A stretch of 36,602 nt of DNA from Serinicoccus sediminis. Lineage in GTDB: Bacteria > Actinomycetota > Actinomycetes > Actinomycetales > Dermatophilaceae. The notes under the pieces were generated by a model. The model did not search any database. It was not told where the DNA came from and worked only from the letters and a program-made list of their open reading frames with translations. Shown piece after piece: positions 15,906 through 25,354 of the stretch. The stretch is taken from positions 1-36,602 of the forward strand of contig NZ_SDVA01000025.1 of assembly GCF_004153545.1 (NCBI RefSeq). Reading direction: 5' to 3'. A program made the translations under genes and the position numbers. Position 1 is the stretch's first letter, and each line of letters opens with the position of its first letter.

Positions 15906-18900
15906 TCATACAAGGTCCTGAACGGTGGGGATGGCGTTGGGGTTGACCCCTGCCTTCGCGGGGTCGTAGCGGAGGGTGCCGGGCCGGTCGCCGGTCGGCT
16001 TGTACGCGCAGTAGTACGCGTGCTCCAAGACGGGCAGCAAGTCGGTGTAGCCGAGCTCCTCGGCGAGGGTGGCGTCAACCTCGTCAGTGATGTCCCGCAT
16101 CTCAGAGTGAACGTAGTTGCCCATCCATTTGCCGGCGTACTTGGTGAACTGGACGTGATTGGGGAAATCAGCGATGAGTCGGTCACCGAGGGCTTCGAGC
16201 CGCGCCTTGGCGCCGCTGGAGAGGGCGCTGATGTCGACCGGGGTTGATGCGAGGCCCTCGTTGGTGGCGTGGAAGTCATCGCTGGTGGCCCACCACCAGA
16301 CGAACGCCAACTTCGACGCGAGGATGGCGAGGGCCGTCTTTGCGTCCATGGCGTTGGTGATCTTCAACCAGGACGATCCGGTCTGAGGCGTCGGGGTGTA
16401 GTCCAGTTCATAGGAGGGCGGGTCTGCGTCGAAGACCGAGATCCAGTAGAGGACGATCGACTTAAACCCGACCTTGCCGGTCCCGTGCCGGGTGACGATC
16501 TGGGAGAGCCGGGACTTCGGGGTCAGGCGGGCGAACAGGTCGGCCAGCCCATCCTCCGGCAGCCGTGCCCATCCGGCGTGCGGACGGACGTTCCCGGCAT
16601 CGACGTAGGTCAGCGTCTCGAACAGCGCAGGGCGGAAGTCATCGAACCAGCGGTGGGTCTTGGTGACGTGGAGCTTGTTGCCCGTGGCGCCGTCGCCCGC
16701 ACCGACGACGATCGTGGAGCGAACGCCGAGCCCAGCCGAGAACAGCGCAGCCGGGTTGCGGGAGAACGTGCTGACCCACAGGTGAGCGAACCGCTTCTCG
16801 AGGTACTTGCGCAGGTCGGCGAACTCGCTCCCGAACTGAGCGGAGATGGGGATGATCATGGTCATCCGGCCGTCACGCCGGGTGATCTGTCCCGCCCGCT
16901 CTGCGCAGGGGGCGTAGATGTCAGGCGTGCCGTCAGTTTCGAACCCGCTGAACTTGTAGCCCTTGACCTTGCGGGTGCCGACGTAGGGCGGGTTGCCAAT
17001 CAGCACGTCGAATCCACCGTCGGCGAACACCTCGGGATACTCGATGAACCAGTGGAATGGCGAGTGGGTGTCGACCCAGTCGACGACGGAGCCGCGCAGG
17101 CCGTGCACGGAGTGGTAGTGCTCGTTGACGATCGTGCGCACCTCGGTGAGACGACCCGAGAGCGCGTCCCTGGCGGCCTTCACTTCGGTCGGCTCACTTG
17201 ATTCCTGCACATCGCGGAACTCACGGTAGGCAGCACTGACGAGGTTGGCCTTCTCCAGCACCACCTCGATGGTCTGCTCGCCGAACAGGTCGGTGGTGTC
17301 ACGAATCTCGTCGACGCTATGTGCGCCGACGAGGACATTGCCTGCCTTGATGTTGAAGTCGAGGTCCGGGAGCGGTTCCATGTCGTCTCGGTCGTCGATC
17401 GCAGAGACCAACTTCAGGAAGAGCCGAAGGCGCGCGATCTCGGTGGCTTCCTTCATGAGGTCGACGCCGTAGATGTTGTTGAGCGTGGCGTGCTTGAGGA
17501 TGAAGTAATGCTGGTTGGCGTGGTCGTCCACCTCGGCGAGCAGCGCGTGCAGGTCGGGGTCGGATGAGGTAACTGCATGTGCCCGTGCCACGTCGAGGAC
17601 TGCGTCGTAGAGGCACTGGAGAATTTTGAGGGCGGCGAACAGGAACGCGCCCGAGCCGCAGGTGGGGTCAACGATCTTGAGGTCAGTGAGGATGCGCCAA
17701 GCTGCGACCACGTTCGCCGGGCTGTCCATTCCGTCGATGACGGCCGTGGCGAGGCTCTCCAGATCGATGTTGGCGCTGACCGCATTGTCGACATCGTTGA
17801 TGGCACCGGACTTGGCCAGGGTGAGCAGTCGCGCGTAGTTGGCGCGGCGCTGATCCACCTCCCACCACGTCTCGCCAGGAAGGCCGTGCGTTTCCGGTGC
17901 CCGCTCGTTCCATGCCGGGCGCGGGAACGTTCCGCGCTGCTCTTCAATCTGCGCGGGGAATGGCTCGTCAAGCCCGTGCATCAGGCTGTCCCATAGGAAT
18001 GCGGCGGGCTCGGAGGCGACGTAGTCCCACGGGTTGATGCCGGTCTTGGCTTGAAGCCGCTCAAGGAAGACAGGCAGGAGCGTGGACGCGGTCATGAAGT
18101 GCGTGACGTCGTCCTTGGTGTAGTACGCCCCCTGCTCCTTCTGGTTGATGAACTGCTCGAAGATGTAGCCGAGAACGTCCGGGTTGATCTCGTTCTGCTT
18201 GGCAGTGGGCCGTTCGTCGAGGTGCCACTGGTAGGAATCGAACAGGTCGAAGATCGACTCGAAGATTTCGTCCGGGATGCTGATGTCACTGTTGGCGGCT
18301 TCGAGTTCGTGGACGGCGAAGATGCCGCCGTTGATGTAGGGGATGTCGCCGATGAGGTCCTTGATGACGGGGTCGGCCACCGGGAGTCCGCGTGCGCCGA
18401 GGCCGTGGTGGAACATCGGCAGCAGAAAGTCGCGGTAGAACTCGTAGAACGTGCCGCTGCTGCTCTTCTTGCGGAGGGCGTTGAGGCAAGTGCGCAGATA
18501 GTCGCGGTCGTTGTTCATGAAGCCTTTGCGCTGCATGAAGTAGATGAACATGAGTCGGTTCATCAGGAGCGCGGAGTACCACTTGCGGTCGCCTTCGACG
18601 TCGAGCCCGTGGATGGCCTTAACGAGGGCGTCGTGCTGTTTGAGGAACTTCTTGTAGAACTCGTTAGTGACCTTGTCGGCGTCGAACGCTGAGCGCATGC
18701 GGCGCAGGAGTTCAGGGACCGTCGGGGACTCCGACAGCCCGATCTCGATCATGGCGAGACGCTGGTCGAGGGCCTCGTTGCCAGAGCTGATCACGTGGGT
18801 GTGGGTGACCAGGCGCGGCTGGCCGGACCCCTGGGTGTTGCCGACCTGGGGCCAGCGCCACTCCTGGATGTGGTGGTCGGTGAAGACGATGAGGCGCTCG

Positions 18901-19133
18901 TCGGAGTGCCTGCGAAGTTCGGCGTCGATCAGGCGCTGGGTGCGGTTGTCCGGGACAGTGGGGACCTGCCACACCCGAACGCCTTTGTACCCGGCGACCT
19001 GACGGGCCTCGTAGGTGGTGCCGTCTACCTCGATCCGCATGGGGACAGTGATGTCGGGCCGGTTCCAACCCAGTTCCTCGCGGAACAAGGCGGAAATATC
19101 CCCACGGTTGACGTAGTCAAGCCGGGTGGTCAC
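15906..19133 (-). CDS. Eco57I-type N6-adenine DNA methyltransferase, probably of a restriction/defence system
   Basis: About 1075 residues. The N-terminal 130 residues (VRVWQVPTVPDNRTQRLID, RLIVFTDHHIQEWRWPQ) may be a specificity or nuclease-like part. A long conserved spacer follows (WYSALLMNRLMFIYFMQRKG; EINPDVLGYIFEQFINQKEQ; GAYYTKDDVTHF). Motif I is VDPTCGSGAFLFAAL (about 488-502) and the catalytic motif IV is GNPPY (about 713-717), the adenine-methylase signature of the Eco57I family. The rest should hold target recognition. GTG 19133 is preferred: its GTGA overlaps the TGA stop of the helicase gene, a sign of translational coupling. A TTG at 19154 is possible. The partner helicase suggests the two act together. 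Confidence 0.88.
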   Translation of the reverse strand: MTTRLDYVNRGDISALFREELGWNRPDITVPMRIEVDGTTYEARQVAGYKGVRVWQVPTVPDNRTQRLIDAELRRHSDERLIVFTDHHIQEWRWPQVGNTQGSGQPRLVTHTHVISSGNEALDQRLAMIEIGLSESPTVPELLRRMRSAFDADKVTNEFYKKFLKQHDALVKAIHGLDVEGDRKWYSALLMNRLMFIYFMQRKGFMNNDRDYLRTCLNALRKKSSSGTFYEFYRDFLLPMFHHGLGARGLPVADPVIKDLIGDIPYINGGIFAVHELEAANSDISIPDEIFESIFDLFDSYQWHLDERPTAKQNEINPDVLGYIFEQFINQKEQGAYYTKDDVTHFMTASTLLPVFLERLQAKTGINPWDYVASEPAAFLWDSLMHGLDEPFPAQIEEQRGTFPRPAWNERAPETHGLPGETWWEVDQRRANYARLLTLAKSGAINDVDNAVSANIDLESLATAVIDGMDSPANVVAAWRILTDLKIVDPTCGSGAFLFAALKILQCLYDAVLDVARAHAVTSSDPDLHALLAEVDDHANQHYFILKHATLNNIYGVDLMKEATEIARLRLFLKLVSAIDDRDDMEPLPDLDFNIKAGNVLVGAHSVDEIRDTTDLFGEQTIEVVLEKANLVSAAYREFRDVQESSEPTEVKAARDALSGRLTEVRTIVNEHYHSVHGLRGSVVDWVDTHSPFHWFIEYPEVFADGGFDVLIGNPPYVGTRKVKGYKFSGFETDGTPDIYAPCAERAGQITRRDGRMTMIIPISAQFGSEFADLRKYLEKRFAHLWVSTFSRNPAALFSAGLGVRSTIVVGAGDGATGNKLHVTKTHRWFDDFRPALFETLTYVDAGNVRPHAGWARLPEDGLADLFARLTPKSRLSQIVTRHGTGKVGFKSIVLYWISVFDADPPSYELDYTPTPQTGSSWLKITNAMDAKTALAILASKLAFVWWWATSDDFHATNEGLASTPVDISALSSGAKARLEALGDRLIADFPNHVQFTKYAGKWMGNYVHSEMRDITDEVDATLAEELGYTDLLPVLEHAYYCAYKPTGDRPGTLRYDPAKAGVNPNAIPTVQDLV

Positions 19134-22100
19134 TGGATCACTCCCATGGTGCAAACGATGCGGATGGGGTCGCTCCCGGTGGCGTCGGGGATGACCAGTC
19201 GGTTGTCGCGGTGCATGAGCGCGGCGAGGTCGGCGAGGTCGTCGTCGTTCGCGCGGGTCGCGAGCGCAGACTTGAGGCGTCGCTCGGCGTCGCGAGTCAG
19301 CGGGCGACGGAACAGGGCGTCGAGGGCGTCCCCGACGTCGGGGTTGAGGCTGACGAAGTTGCCGTTGAGGCGCTGCCAGACACGCTTGCGGACTCCCCGG
19401 AGGCGGCCCTCGATGGTCGCGGGCTTCGCAAGGGGTCCCCGTGCGAGGGCGGCGGTCAGGTCGAAGTGGTCGCCCCGCATGGGCAGGCCGGGCGTGTCCA
19501 TGTCCGAGCGAAACACGCGGAGTGCCTCGTGTCCTGTCAGCAGGCGGAGGTCGCCGTTCTCGGCGGCGAAGCCGAAGCCGTCGTTGTCGTTCTCAGTGCG
19601 GACGTAACACGCGACACCGGAGATGTCGTCGGCCGCCGTGGAAGCGCGGGTGGCCTGCACCATGTCAGGCAATTCGGTGACCTTCCGGGCGAGGTCGGGG
19701 GTCTCCTCCTCGGCACGCGACCAGACCTCGTAGGCGAGGCTGGAGGCGTCGACCTCCACGTCGACCTCGGTGTCGTCGAGTCGGCCCTCGTAGAGGTCCT
19801 CGATAGCCTTGGTTTCGTCCTCGGTGCCGAAGAACACTTCGTCGGAGCCGAAAACTTCGGCGTTGGCCGCGAGCCTGTCCTTGATGCGCCGGCGCAGATT
19901 GATGACGCTTTCGACCGACTCATGGAAGAACGAGTAGATGAGGATCTCCTCAGCCTTCTGGCCCACGCGATCCACACGACCCGCGCGCTGGATCAGCCGG
20001 ATGATCGCCCACGGCAGGTCGTAGTTGACGACGATGTGGGAGTCCTGGAGGTTCTGGCCCTCGGAGAGCACGTCGGTGGCGATGAGGATGCGGTGCTGTG
20101 TCTCCTCGCCGGGCGGGAGTTGCTCGGGATCGTTGGGCTTGCGGTTGGACACCGGTGCGAAGGTGCGGACGACGCCGGTGGGGTCGTCTGTGCCACCAGT
20201 GACCAGGGCGACCTTGTCGACGCCGCTGTCCCTCAGGGCCTTGGCCACGTAGTCGGCAGTGTCCTTGTACTCGGTAAAGACGAGCACCTTCTCGTTCGGG
20301 TGGGTCTTGGTCACGAGCTCGACAAGCGCACCCATCTTGGAGTCCACGTCGGTGCTCCACTCGCCGTAGGACTTCAGGAGGCCACGGATGTCGTCGGAGT
20401 CGCGCTGGATGTCGGCGGCGAGGCTCTTCTTGAATAGGCTGGGCCGGACCCACGTGACGTTGTTGGGATTGCGCCGCGTGAGGGCCTCGTAGTCGGCCTT
20501 GCCGTTGCCGATGACTGCATCGTCCTCGTCGCCTTCGTTCTCGTCTTCCTGGGCGCTGTTGAACATGGCGTCGAGGACGGTGCCGACCGGGAGCGGGAGG
20601 TCGCCCTCGATGGCGTGTAGCCACATGTTGTTGCGTGCCAGGTGGCGCTGCAGGGACAGGACGTAGGAGTGGCCACAGGACGACAGGCGCTTATAGAGGC
20701 CAGTGCGTATGAAGCCGATGAGGTGGCCGCTCGCGCGCTGCAGCCGCTCAACCAATTCGAATTCCTCGGCGCGCTTCTGCGCCTTGGCGTCGAGGTAGGC
20801 GGCGAGGTTGTTGCGAGGTAGGAGGAGCCCGTCGATGGTGTTCAGAGTCTCGTCGGAGGACATGACGGCAGCCGGGTCATCGTCGCCAAAGGAGTGATCG
20901 ATGGGTCTGGGGGTCCGCTCGGGGAAGTAGAACCTGCTGCCATCGGGGTAGAGCAGGTAGTCACGACCGTTCTCGGGGTCGGTCTTCCCGTAGTTGTTCC
21001 GCACGAACGACCGGGTTCGGCGTACGAGGTGCTCGGACATGAGCCGCTTCCAGTCGTCGGCTTCCTCGGACTTCCGGAACGCGAGCAGGGTGCTGGTCTT
21101 ATAGTCGACCTGCTCCGCGAGGCGCGGGTTCTTCTGCATGGCCGACAGCGGCTGGAGGCCGAGGTCGTCGTCATCGTCGATGTAGAGGCCCAACTGGTTC
21201 GCGACGTCGCTGAAGCGGATGTTGTATGGAGTTGCGGTCAGCAGAAGGACCTTGCTGCCAGCGTTCTCGATGTAGTCCTTGATGTGGATGTAGTCGCGGC
21301 GCTTGTCCGAGCGCATCGTGTGAGACTCGTCAAGTATGACGAACTGGTAGGCGCGCATTTCGGGCAGGTCCCGGTGAGCCTGGGTATAGGAGACGACTCG
21401 ACCTGGCACGTCGTAGGCGTCGAGGTGCTCCTGCCACATCTTGACGAGGTTTTTCGGGCAGAGAACGAGCGTGGAGTAGCCGTATTCTTCGCGCAGCATC
21501 AACGACGTGGCGACGGCGGTCAGGGTTTTGCCGAGGCCGACCACGTCACCGAGCATGGTGCCGCCACGGTGGTAGATGCGCCGCGCAAGGGTCTGGACGG
21601 CGTTGACCTGGTATTCGAGCAGCTTCTCTCGCATTGACGGCGGGAGGCTGTACTCGATGAGGCCCTCCCGGACGTCGCGGGAGAGGTGCCAGCAGACCTT
21701 AAGGAATACCTCGTGCGGAGTGAGCAGGTTCTCACCGGCCCACGACTCCTCGATCAACCTGATGAGGTCTTCGGTGATGTCGATGGAGAACTTGTCGTCC
21801 CAGCGGTCGACGAACCAGGAGTCCAACTTTCTCGCGGCGTCGAAGTCGAGCACGTCGACGTTCAACTCGTAGTTGTGCCGCAGGCCGGACATGGTGAGGT
21901 TTGAGGAGCCGACGAAGCCGACGATAGGCAGGTTCGCGTCCTGGCGGTGGCACAGGTAGGTCTTGCCGTGCAGCGGGCGGCGGGTGAACAACTTGATGCG
22001 CACGCGGCCGTCAACCAGGTGCTGACGCAGCCGCTGAAGGCTCTTCTGGTCGTGGGTGTTCGGGATGCCCCGCATGAGTTGTGTGCGGAACTTGACCAGC

Positions 22101-22399
22101 GCCGCCTGTCGCCGGGCACGGGCGACGTCGCCGTCGATGCCATCGTCTTCTTCGGAGCCTTCGAGGTCGCTCTGGAGGGCACGGAGCACCTGGCCATCAG
22201 GGTCGGCGAGAGTCATACCAACCAGGACTCGCATGACCGCCCCGTCCCCCACTGGCTTAGCTTCGACAGCGTCAGCGAACGTGGCCCAGCCGCGCAGGTT
22301 GAAATAGCCGACGGCGGCGTCCATCCGCTCAAAAGCACTGTAGGTGTCGATGAGGTGGGGACCGAGATCGGCGTCGATGTTATCGAAGATCCGGGTCAT
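19130..22399 (-). CDS. SNF2-family helicase with N-terminal phospholipase D-like domain
   Basis: About 1089 residues from ATG 22399, preceded by GAGGAGCAGGA; an upstream in-frame start at 22474 lacks a site. Residues about 20-200 form a PLD-like domain with H144-G-K146 and GSSN (164-167). The aspartate usual at the end of the HKD motif is a histidine (151), so cleavage activity is uncertain. The SNF2 motor has DVVGLGKT (285-292), DESH (357-360), TATP (389-392), VLVFTEYKDTADYVAKAL, IATDVLSEGQNLQ and RLIQRAGRVDRVGQ. It overlaps the methyltransferase gene by 4 bp. DISARM class 1 contains a related helicase-methylase pair, but no drmA, drmB or drmC is present here. Confidence 0.88.
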   Translation of the reverse strand: MTRIFDNIDADLGPHLIDTYSAFERMDAAVGYFNLRGWATFADAVEAKPVGDGAVMRVLVGMTLADPDGQVLRALQSDLEGSEEDDGIDGDVARARRQAALVKFRTQLMRGIPNTHDQKSLQRLRQHLVDGRVRIKLFTRRPLHGKTYLCHRQDANLPIVGFVGSSNLTMSGLRHNYELNVDVLDFDAARKLDSWFVDRWDDKFSIDITEDLIRLIEESWAGENLLTPHEVFLKVCWHLSRDVREGLIEYSLPPSMREKLLEYQVNAVQTLARRIYHRGGTMLGDVVGLGKTLTAVATSLMLREEYGYSTLVLCPKNLVKMWQEHLDAYDVPGRVVSYTQAHRDLPEMRAYQFVILDESHTMRSDKRRDYIHIKDYIENAGSKVLLLTATPYNIRFSDVANQLGLYIDDDDDLGLQPLSAMQKNPRLAEQVDYKTSTLLAFRKSEEADDWKRLMSEHLVRRTRSFVRNNYGKTDPENGRDYLLYPDGSRFYFPERTPRPIDHSFGDDDPAAVMSSDETLNTIDGLLLPRNNLAAYLDAKAQKRAEEFELVERLQRASGHLIGFIRTGLYKRLSSCGHSYVLSLQRHLARNNMWLHAIEGDLPLPVGTVLDAMFNSAQEDENEGDEDDAVIGNGKADYEALTRRNPNNVTWVRPSLFKKSLAADIQRDSDDIRGLLKSYGEWSTDVDSKMGALVELVTKTHPNEKVLVFTEYKDTADYVAKALRDSGVDKVALVTGGTDDPTGVVRTFAPVSNRKPNDPEQLPPGEETQHRILIATDVLSEGQNLQDSHIVVNYDLPWAIIRLIQRAGRVDRVGQKAEEILIYSFFHESVESVINLRRRIKDRLAANAEVFGSDEVFFGTEDETKAIEDLYEGRLDDTEVDVEVDASSLAYEVWSRAEEETPDLARKVTELPDMVQATRASTAADDISGVACYVRTENDNDGFGFAAENGDLRLLTGHEALRVFRSDMDTPGLPMRGDHFDLTAALARGPLAKPATIEGRLRGVRKRVWQRLNGNFVSLNPDVGDALDALFRRPLTRDAERRLKSALATRANDDDLADLAALMHRDNRLVIPDATGSDPIRIVCTMGVIQ

Positions 22400-23122
22400 G
22401 GGGGTCCTGCTCCTCGCGTTGGTACCGTGTCTCCATCGGCTGCCCAGCGGCGAACGAAAAGGCAACGTCCTCACCTTAAGGCAAGGGACCGACAGGCCAC
22501 GGGGCTACGTCGGACTTCGGTCGATCTCGCAGTGACCTCAGAATGGCTTCGGCGCCAGGTCGTTGCGCTCTTGGGCGTTTCGGCGCGTTGCCCGGGTCTC
22601 GTCCCTTGGTTACTGCCCCCGGACGTCGACGGCGATCTCATCGGTGACCTCGCCGTCTGTCGCGCCGCCCACGACATCCCGTCCACCGAGACGAGCCCGA
22701 CGGGTCCGCCGACCAAGGAACCCCGGGCAGCCAGGCACCAAAGCCGTCTCATCCGCCAGGTGGCAGTACCATCACCAGTCGCTTACGCGCCCGCCGCGCC
22801 CGCCGCCGACGCCGCGCCCGCCGCCGACGCCGCGGACGCCGCCAGCGACAGGCTCCGAGCCAGCCAACGCCAGGCAGACCGTCAACGACTCCATAACACT
22901 GCTACTACCCGCCACCTCTCTGGTCCGTCGCGATGACCAAAGAGTCCAGCGCAAGAACCCGGAACCGCACGGTCGATACATCGCTGTACCGCCGAAAGTC
23001 GGTCGCTTGACTACGTCCTCAATGTGGTCGAACCCGCCAACCAAAGAGCATGTTTTGGCCGATGGCTACCTCGTCAACCGAGGCCCGATAGTGGCGGTCG
23101 TGAGTGCACGAACTTTGACTAT
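22400..23122. other. Long stretch without a firm gene, contains tandem 18-bp repeat
   Basis: Upstream region of the helicase operon, about 720 bp. A plus-strand frame from GTG 22532 to 22936 (134 codons) begins VTSEWLRRQVVALLGV and ends in an Ala-rich tail, but it has no ribosome site and no recognised family; I do not call it. The helicase promoter should lie close to 22420-22520; no clear boxes are seen. Confidence 0.4.
22796..22831 (+). repeat. Two perfect tandem copies of an 18-bp GC-only-rich unit
   Basis: The unit GCGCCCGCCGCCGACGCC occurs twice in a row, with partial copies on either side (about 22787-22842). It lies in the non-genic stretch upstream of the helicase operon. Confidence 0.8.
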
Positions 23123-23971
23123 TCACTGCTTGTAAAGCAGCACATCGGTACTGGAACAGCGCGGGCACGATACGAGTGAGTGCGCAGCCGCGAGGCCGGC
23201 ATTGAGCCGCTCGGATTCGTTCCCGGCAGCGATGCGCCGGCCTGACGCACCAATGGTGAACGTCGCCCCCAACTGCTCCGTGCGTGTTCCCCATCGCATC
23301 ATCCTGCTCCCGAAGCCCTGCTGATCCGCAACGGCATTGGCCGCAGCCCCCTCCACGACGTACACAGCGTGGCAAGAATTGCATCGTGAATCGACAGAAG
23401 ACTGGCGTGTCATATGCGACAGGCCGCGCCACTTTTTGAGGGGCACGGGTGTACCCGTCGGCACGCGTTGAGTCGGCGCTGGTGTTAAGCCGCTGTCACC
23501 TGGCCCGGCTGCTGGGTGCCGCGGGGCGTAGGTTCCGCCACGGTCACGACGCGGAAGCGCCGCCCTAAGGGCAGTACTCCGAATCGCCTCCATCTGAGCA
23601 GTGCTGTACTTTCTGGTCCTATAAAAATCAATGCCAGAGGACCCGATATTGACCGTGGTGCTCACGACGCCGGCCAGGATGAGCTTTGCCAGATGGTCCA
23701 TCAATACCTCTTGATCCAGACCAGACAACTCCCCCAGGGTCTCATTGCTTTTAGGTGTATCAAGTTGACCGTAAAGCCACAAGGTCGCCGGCTCAAAGTG
23801 CCGCAACTCTTCGGGCACGGCGACTGTGGGGCGCGCTTTTCTATCCAGGGAAGGCCGGCCGTAGAGGATTAGAACCCTCTGGCAATGTGGGCACTTAATA
23901 GCTGCCGCCCGTATGATCTCGGCACAGTAGGGACAAGACTTGCTGTCTTCTATAGGCACAGACTGACTCAC
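23123..23971 (-). CDS. Protein with N- and C-terminal zinc ribbons, unassigned
   Basis: A 282-residue protein. The N-terminus has CPYCAEIIRAAAIKCPHCQ (about 13-31), a four-cysteine zinc ribbon of the kind common in actinobacterial regulatory or membrane proteins. The middle (about 55-135) includes DHLAKLILAGVVSTTV, possibly a winged-helix-like fold. A second ribbon is formed by CNSC and CPRC near the C-terminus. No membrane helix is seen. GTG 23971 is preferred because GGAGG lies seven bases upstream; the in-frame TTG at 23983 overlaps that site. The base composition is lower in GC than the catabolic genes, suggesting transfer. The function is unknown. Confidence 0.7.
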   Translation of the reverse strand: MSQSVPIEDSKSCPYCAEIIRAAAIKCPHCQRVLILYGRPSLDRKARPTVAVPEELRHFEPATLWLYGQLDTPKSNETLGELSGLDQEVLMDHLAKLILAGVVSTTVNIGSSGIDFYRTRKYSTAQMEAIRSTALRAALPRRDRGGTYAPRHPAAGPGDSGLTPAPTQRVPTGTPVPLKKWRGLSHMTRQSSVDSRCNSCHAVYVVEGAAANAVADQQGFGSRMMRWGTRTEQLGATFTIGASGRRIAAGNESERLNAGLAAAHSLVSCPRCSSTDVLLYKQ

Positions 23972-24482
23972 TGCAACCTCCAAGGGTCAACCGCAGGCTA
24001 AGGCTCGCCACTGGATCTTCAGCGTACCCCAGTCCTGGGCACCGTCTTCGCCTTCGCTAAGTGCCTCGTACCCTCTACGCGCTCATACGGTGCCGCGGTG
24101 GGGAGGTGTTATCCGCCGCTACCGCCTAGTCATCTGTGTTGCCGCCTGCGCCAGTCTGAGATGGTCATTACTGGGTCTCCCTCACCCAGCGGAAGGACTC
24201 GTGATGGGCCGCAAATTCCGTCGCCGTCTCAGGCGTGTGCGCGGCGCACCTACGAGGTCTTCGACCACTCTGGCCATGCAAGTGGTCATGTGATGTTCGA
24301 ACGGCTAGATCAGCCCGTCGCTTGTGACGGTATCGTACCCGCGCTTGAAGAGCGCGTCACAGCCCAAGGAGCAAGCCAGCATGGCGATGCTGTCCAGTCT
24401 TCCGTGCGTAGGTCCATAGAGCCGCGTCGAGTATGCGGAGCCGGTCCCGGTCGACTGCAAGACGGCGGTCACCCGCCACCTC
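23972..24482. other. Intergenic stretch, nothing recognised
   Basis: About 510 bp upstream of the zinc-ribbon gene. Two overlapping plus-strand frames (24090-24293, 24098-24535) lack motifs and ribosome sites, and one runs antisense into the DUF6308 gene. No RNA gene is recognised. Confidence 0.5.
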
Positions 24483-25118
24483 TTACGCGGCCGCTACTGC
24501 GGCGTCATAGGCCCGCACGATTGTGCTCTCACTGAGCATCGCTCGAAACACCTGCCAGTCGACCTGATAGTTGCTGTACTGAGTGAGGCCGAGGAAGCCG
24601 CGCACCACCGAGTCGCGGACTGGGAATAGGTAAGGGCGCTTGGGCGCGCACGACTTCGAGGCGGTCACCCATCGGTCGCTTGAGGAGGCGGTCGGCTCGC
24701 CGAGGTGCATCTTGACTGCGTCGTAGAACGCCGCCATGGCTACGAAGTCATCCGAGCCCGCCGCGCGGAGTTCGACGTCGGGGACGCTACGCAGCTTCGT
24801 CAGAAGTGCGGACCGCGCGGGTCCGGGCTCAAGGAAGCGCCGGGTAGCACCTGGCCCCACGTTCACGCTCAGCAGACTCACGGCGTGCAGGTCCGTCGCA
24901 GTGATGTCCAAAGGCTCGAGAGGTGGTAAGTCGGCGAACGTCGCGCCAGCAAAGTTGTCCGCGCGGTCGTAGTAACTCGCGAGGCGCCGTCCCACCGGAT
25001 CTTCCCCGACTACGTCGAGCGCTTCGCCGGCTTGCGCGATCGCCCTCCTGAGCGCGTCGACCGGCACCGGCGCCCAATGCTCCGGAGTTTGCTGCCAGGA
25101 ACTATCGAGCGTCGTCAT
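24483..25118 (-). CDS. DUF6308 family protein
   Basis: A 211-residue soluble protein. YYDRADNFAGATFADL (about 49-64), DITATDLHAVSLLSVNV (71-87) and KRPYLFPVRDSVVRGFLGL (about 160-178) match my memory of the DUF6308 pattern. The family has no known activity. No metal-binding or nuclease motif is evident. ATG 25118 follows AGGA by about nine bases, and CAGGAT seven bases upstream could also be a weak -10 box. Single gene between unrelated small genes; it may belong to the accessory island. Confidence 0.7.
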   Translation of the reverse strand: MTTLDSSWQQTPEHWAPVPVDALRRAIAQAGEALDVVGEDPVGRRLASYYDRADNFAGATFADLPPLEPLDITATDLHAVSLLSVNVGPGATRRFLEPGPARSALLTKLRSVPDVELRAAGSDDFVAMAAFYDAVKMHLGEPTASSSDRWVTASKSCAPKRPYLFPVRDSVVRGFLGLTQYSNYQVDWQVFRAMLSESTIVRAYDAAVAAA

Positions 25119-25354
25119 GGACCCGATCCTGACATCTGCCTAGCTCCGGTCTGTTCCAGGAGCAACGCACCTACGGGAGACGCAATCACGAATTGACCCT
25201 CAAGCCTTCCCGTTGATGCTCGTGGAGGCGTTCATTTGGAGACACGGTGCCGTGCATGAACCGGCGGACGCTCTCTGGACCCGGCCCTGGGAGTTGACCG
25301 TTGCTTTACATCAGTTCACCCCGCAGGGGCAGTTCCCGGCAGGATGCAGGGCAA

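Noticed and set aside
15906-22399. Calling the helicase-methylase pair DISARM or BREX
   Set aside because: The hallmark genes (drmA, drmB and drmC; or brxC, pglZ and brxL) are absent, so only the component families are named.
22532-22936. 134-codon frame starting VTSEWLRRQVV
   Set aside because: No ribosome site, promoter or family match; its tail is encoded by a simple GC repeat.
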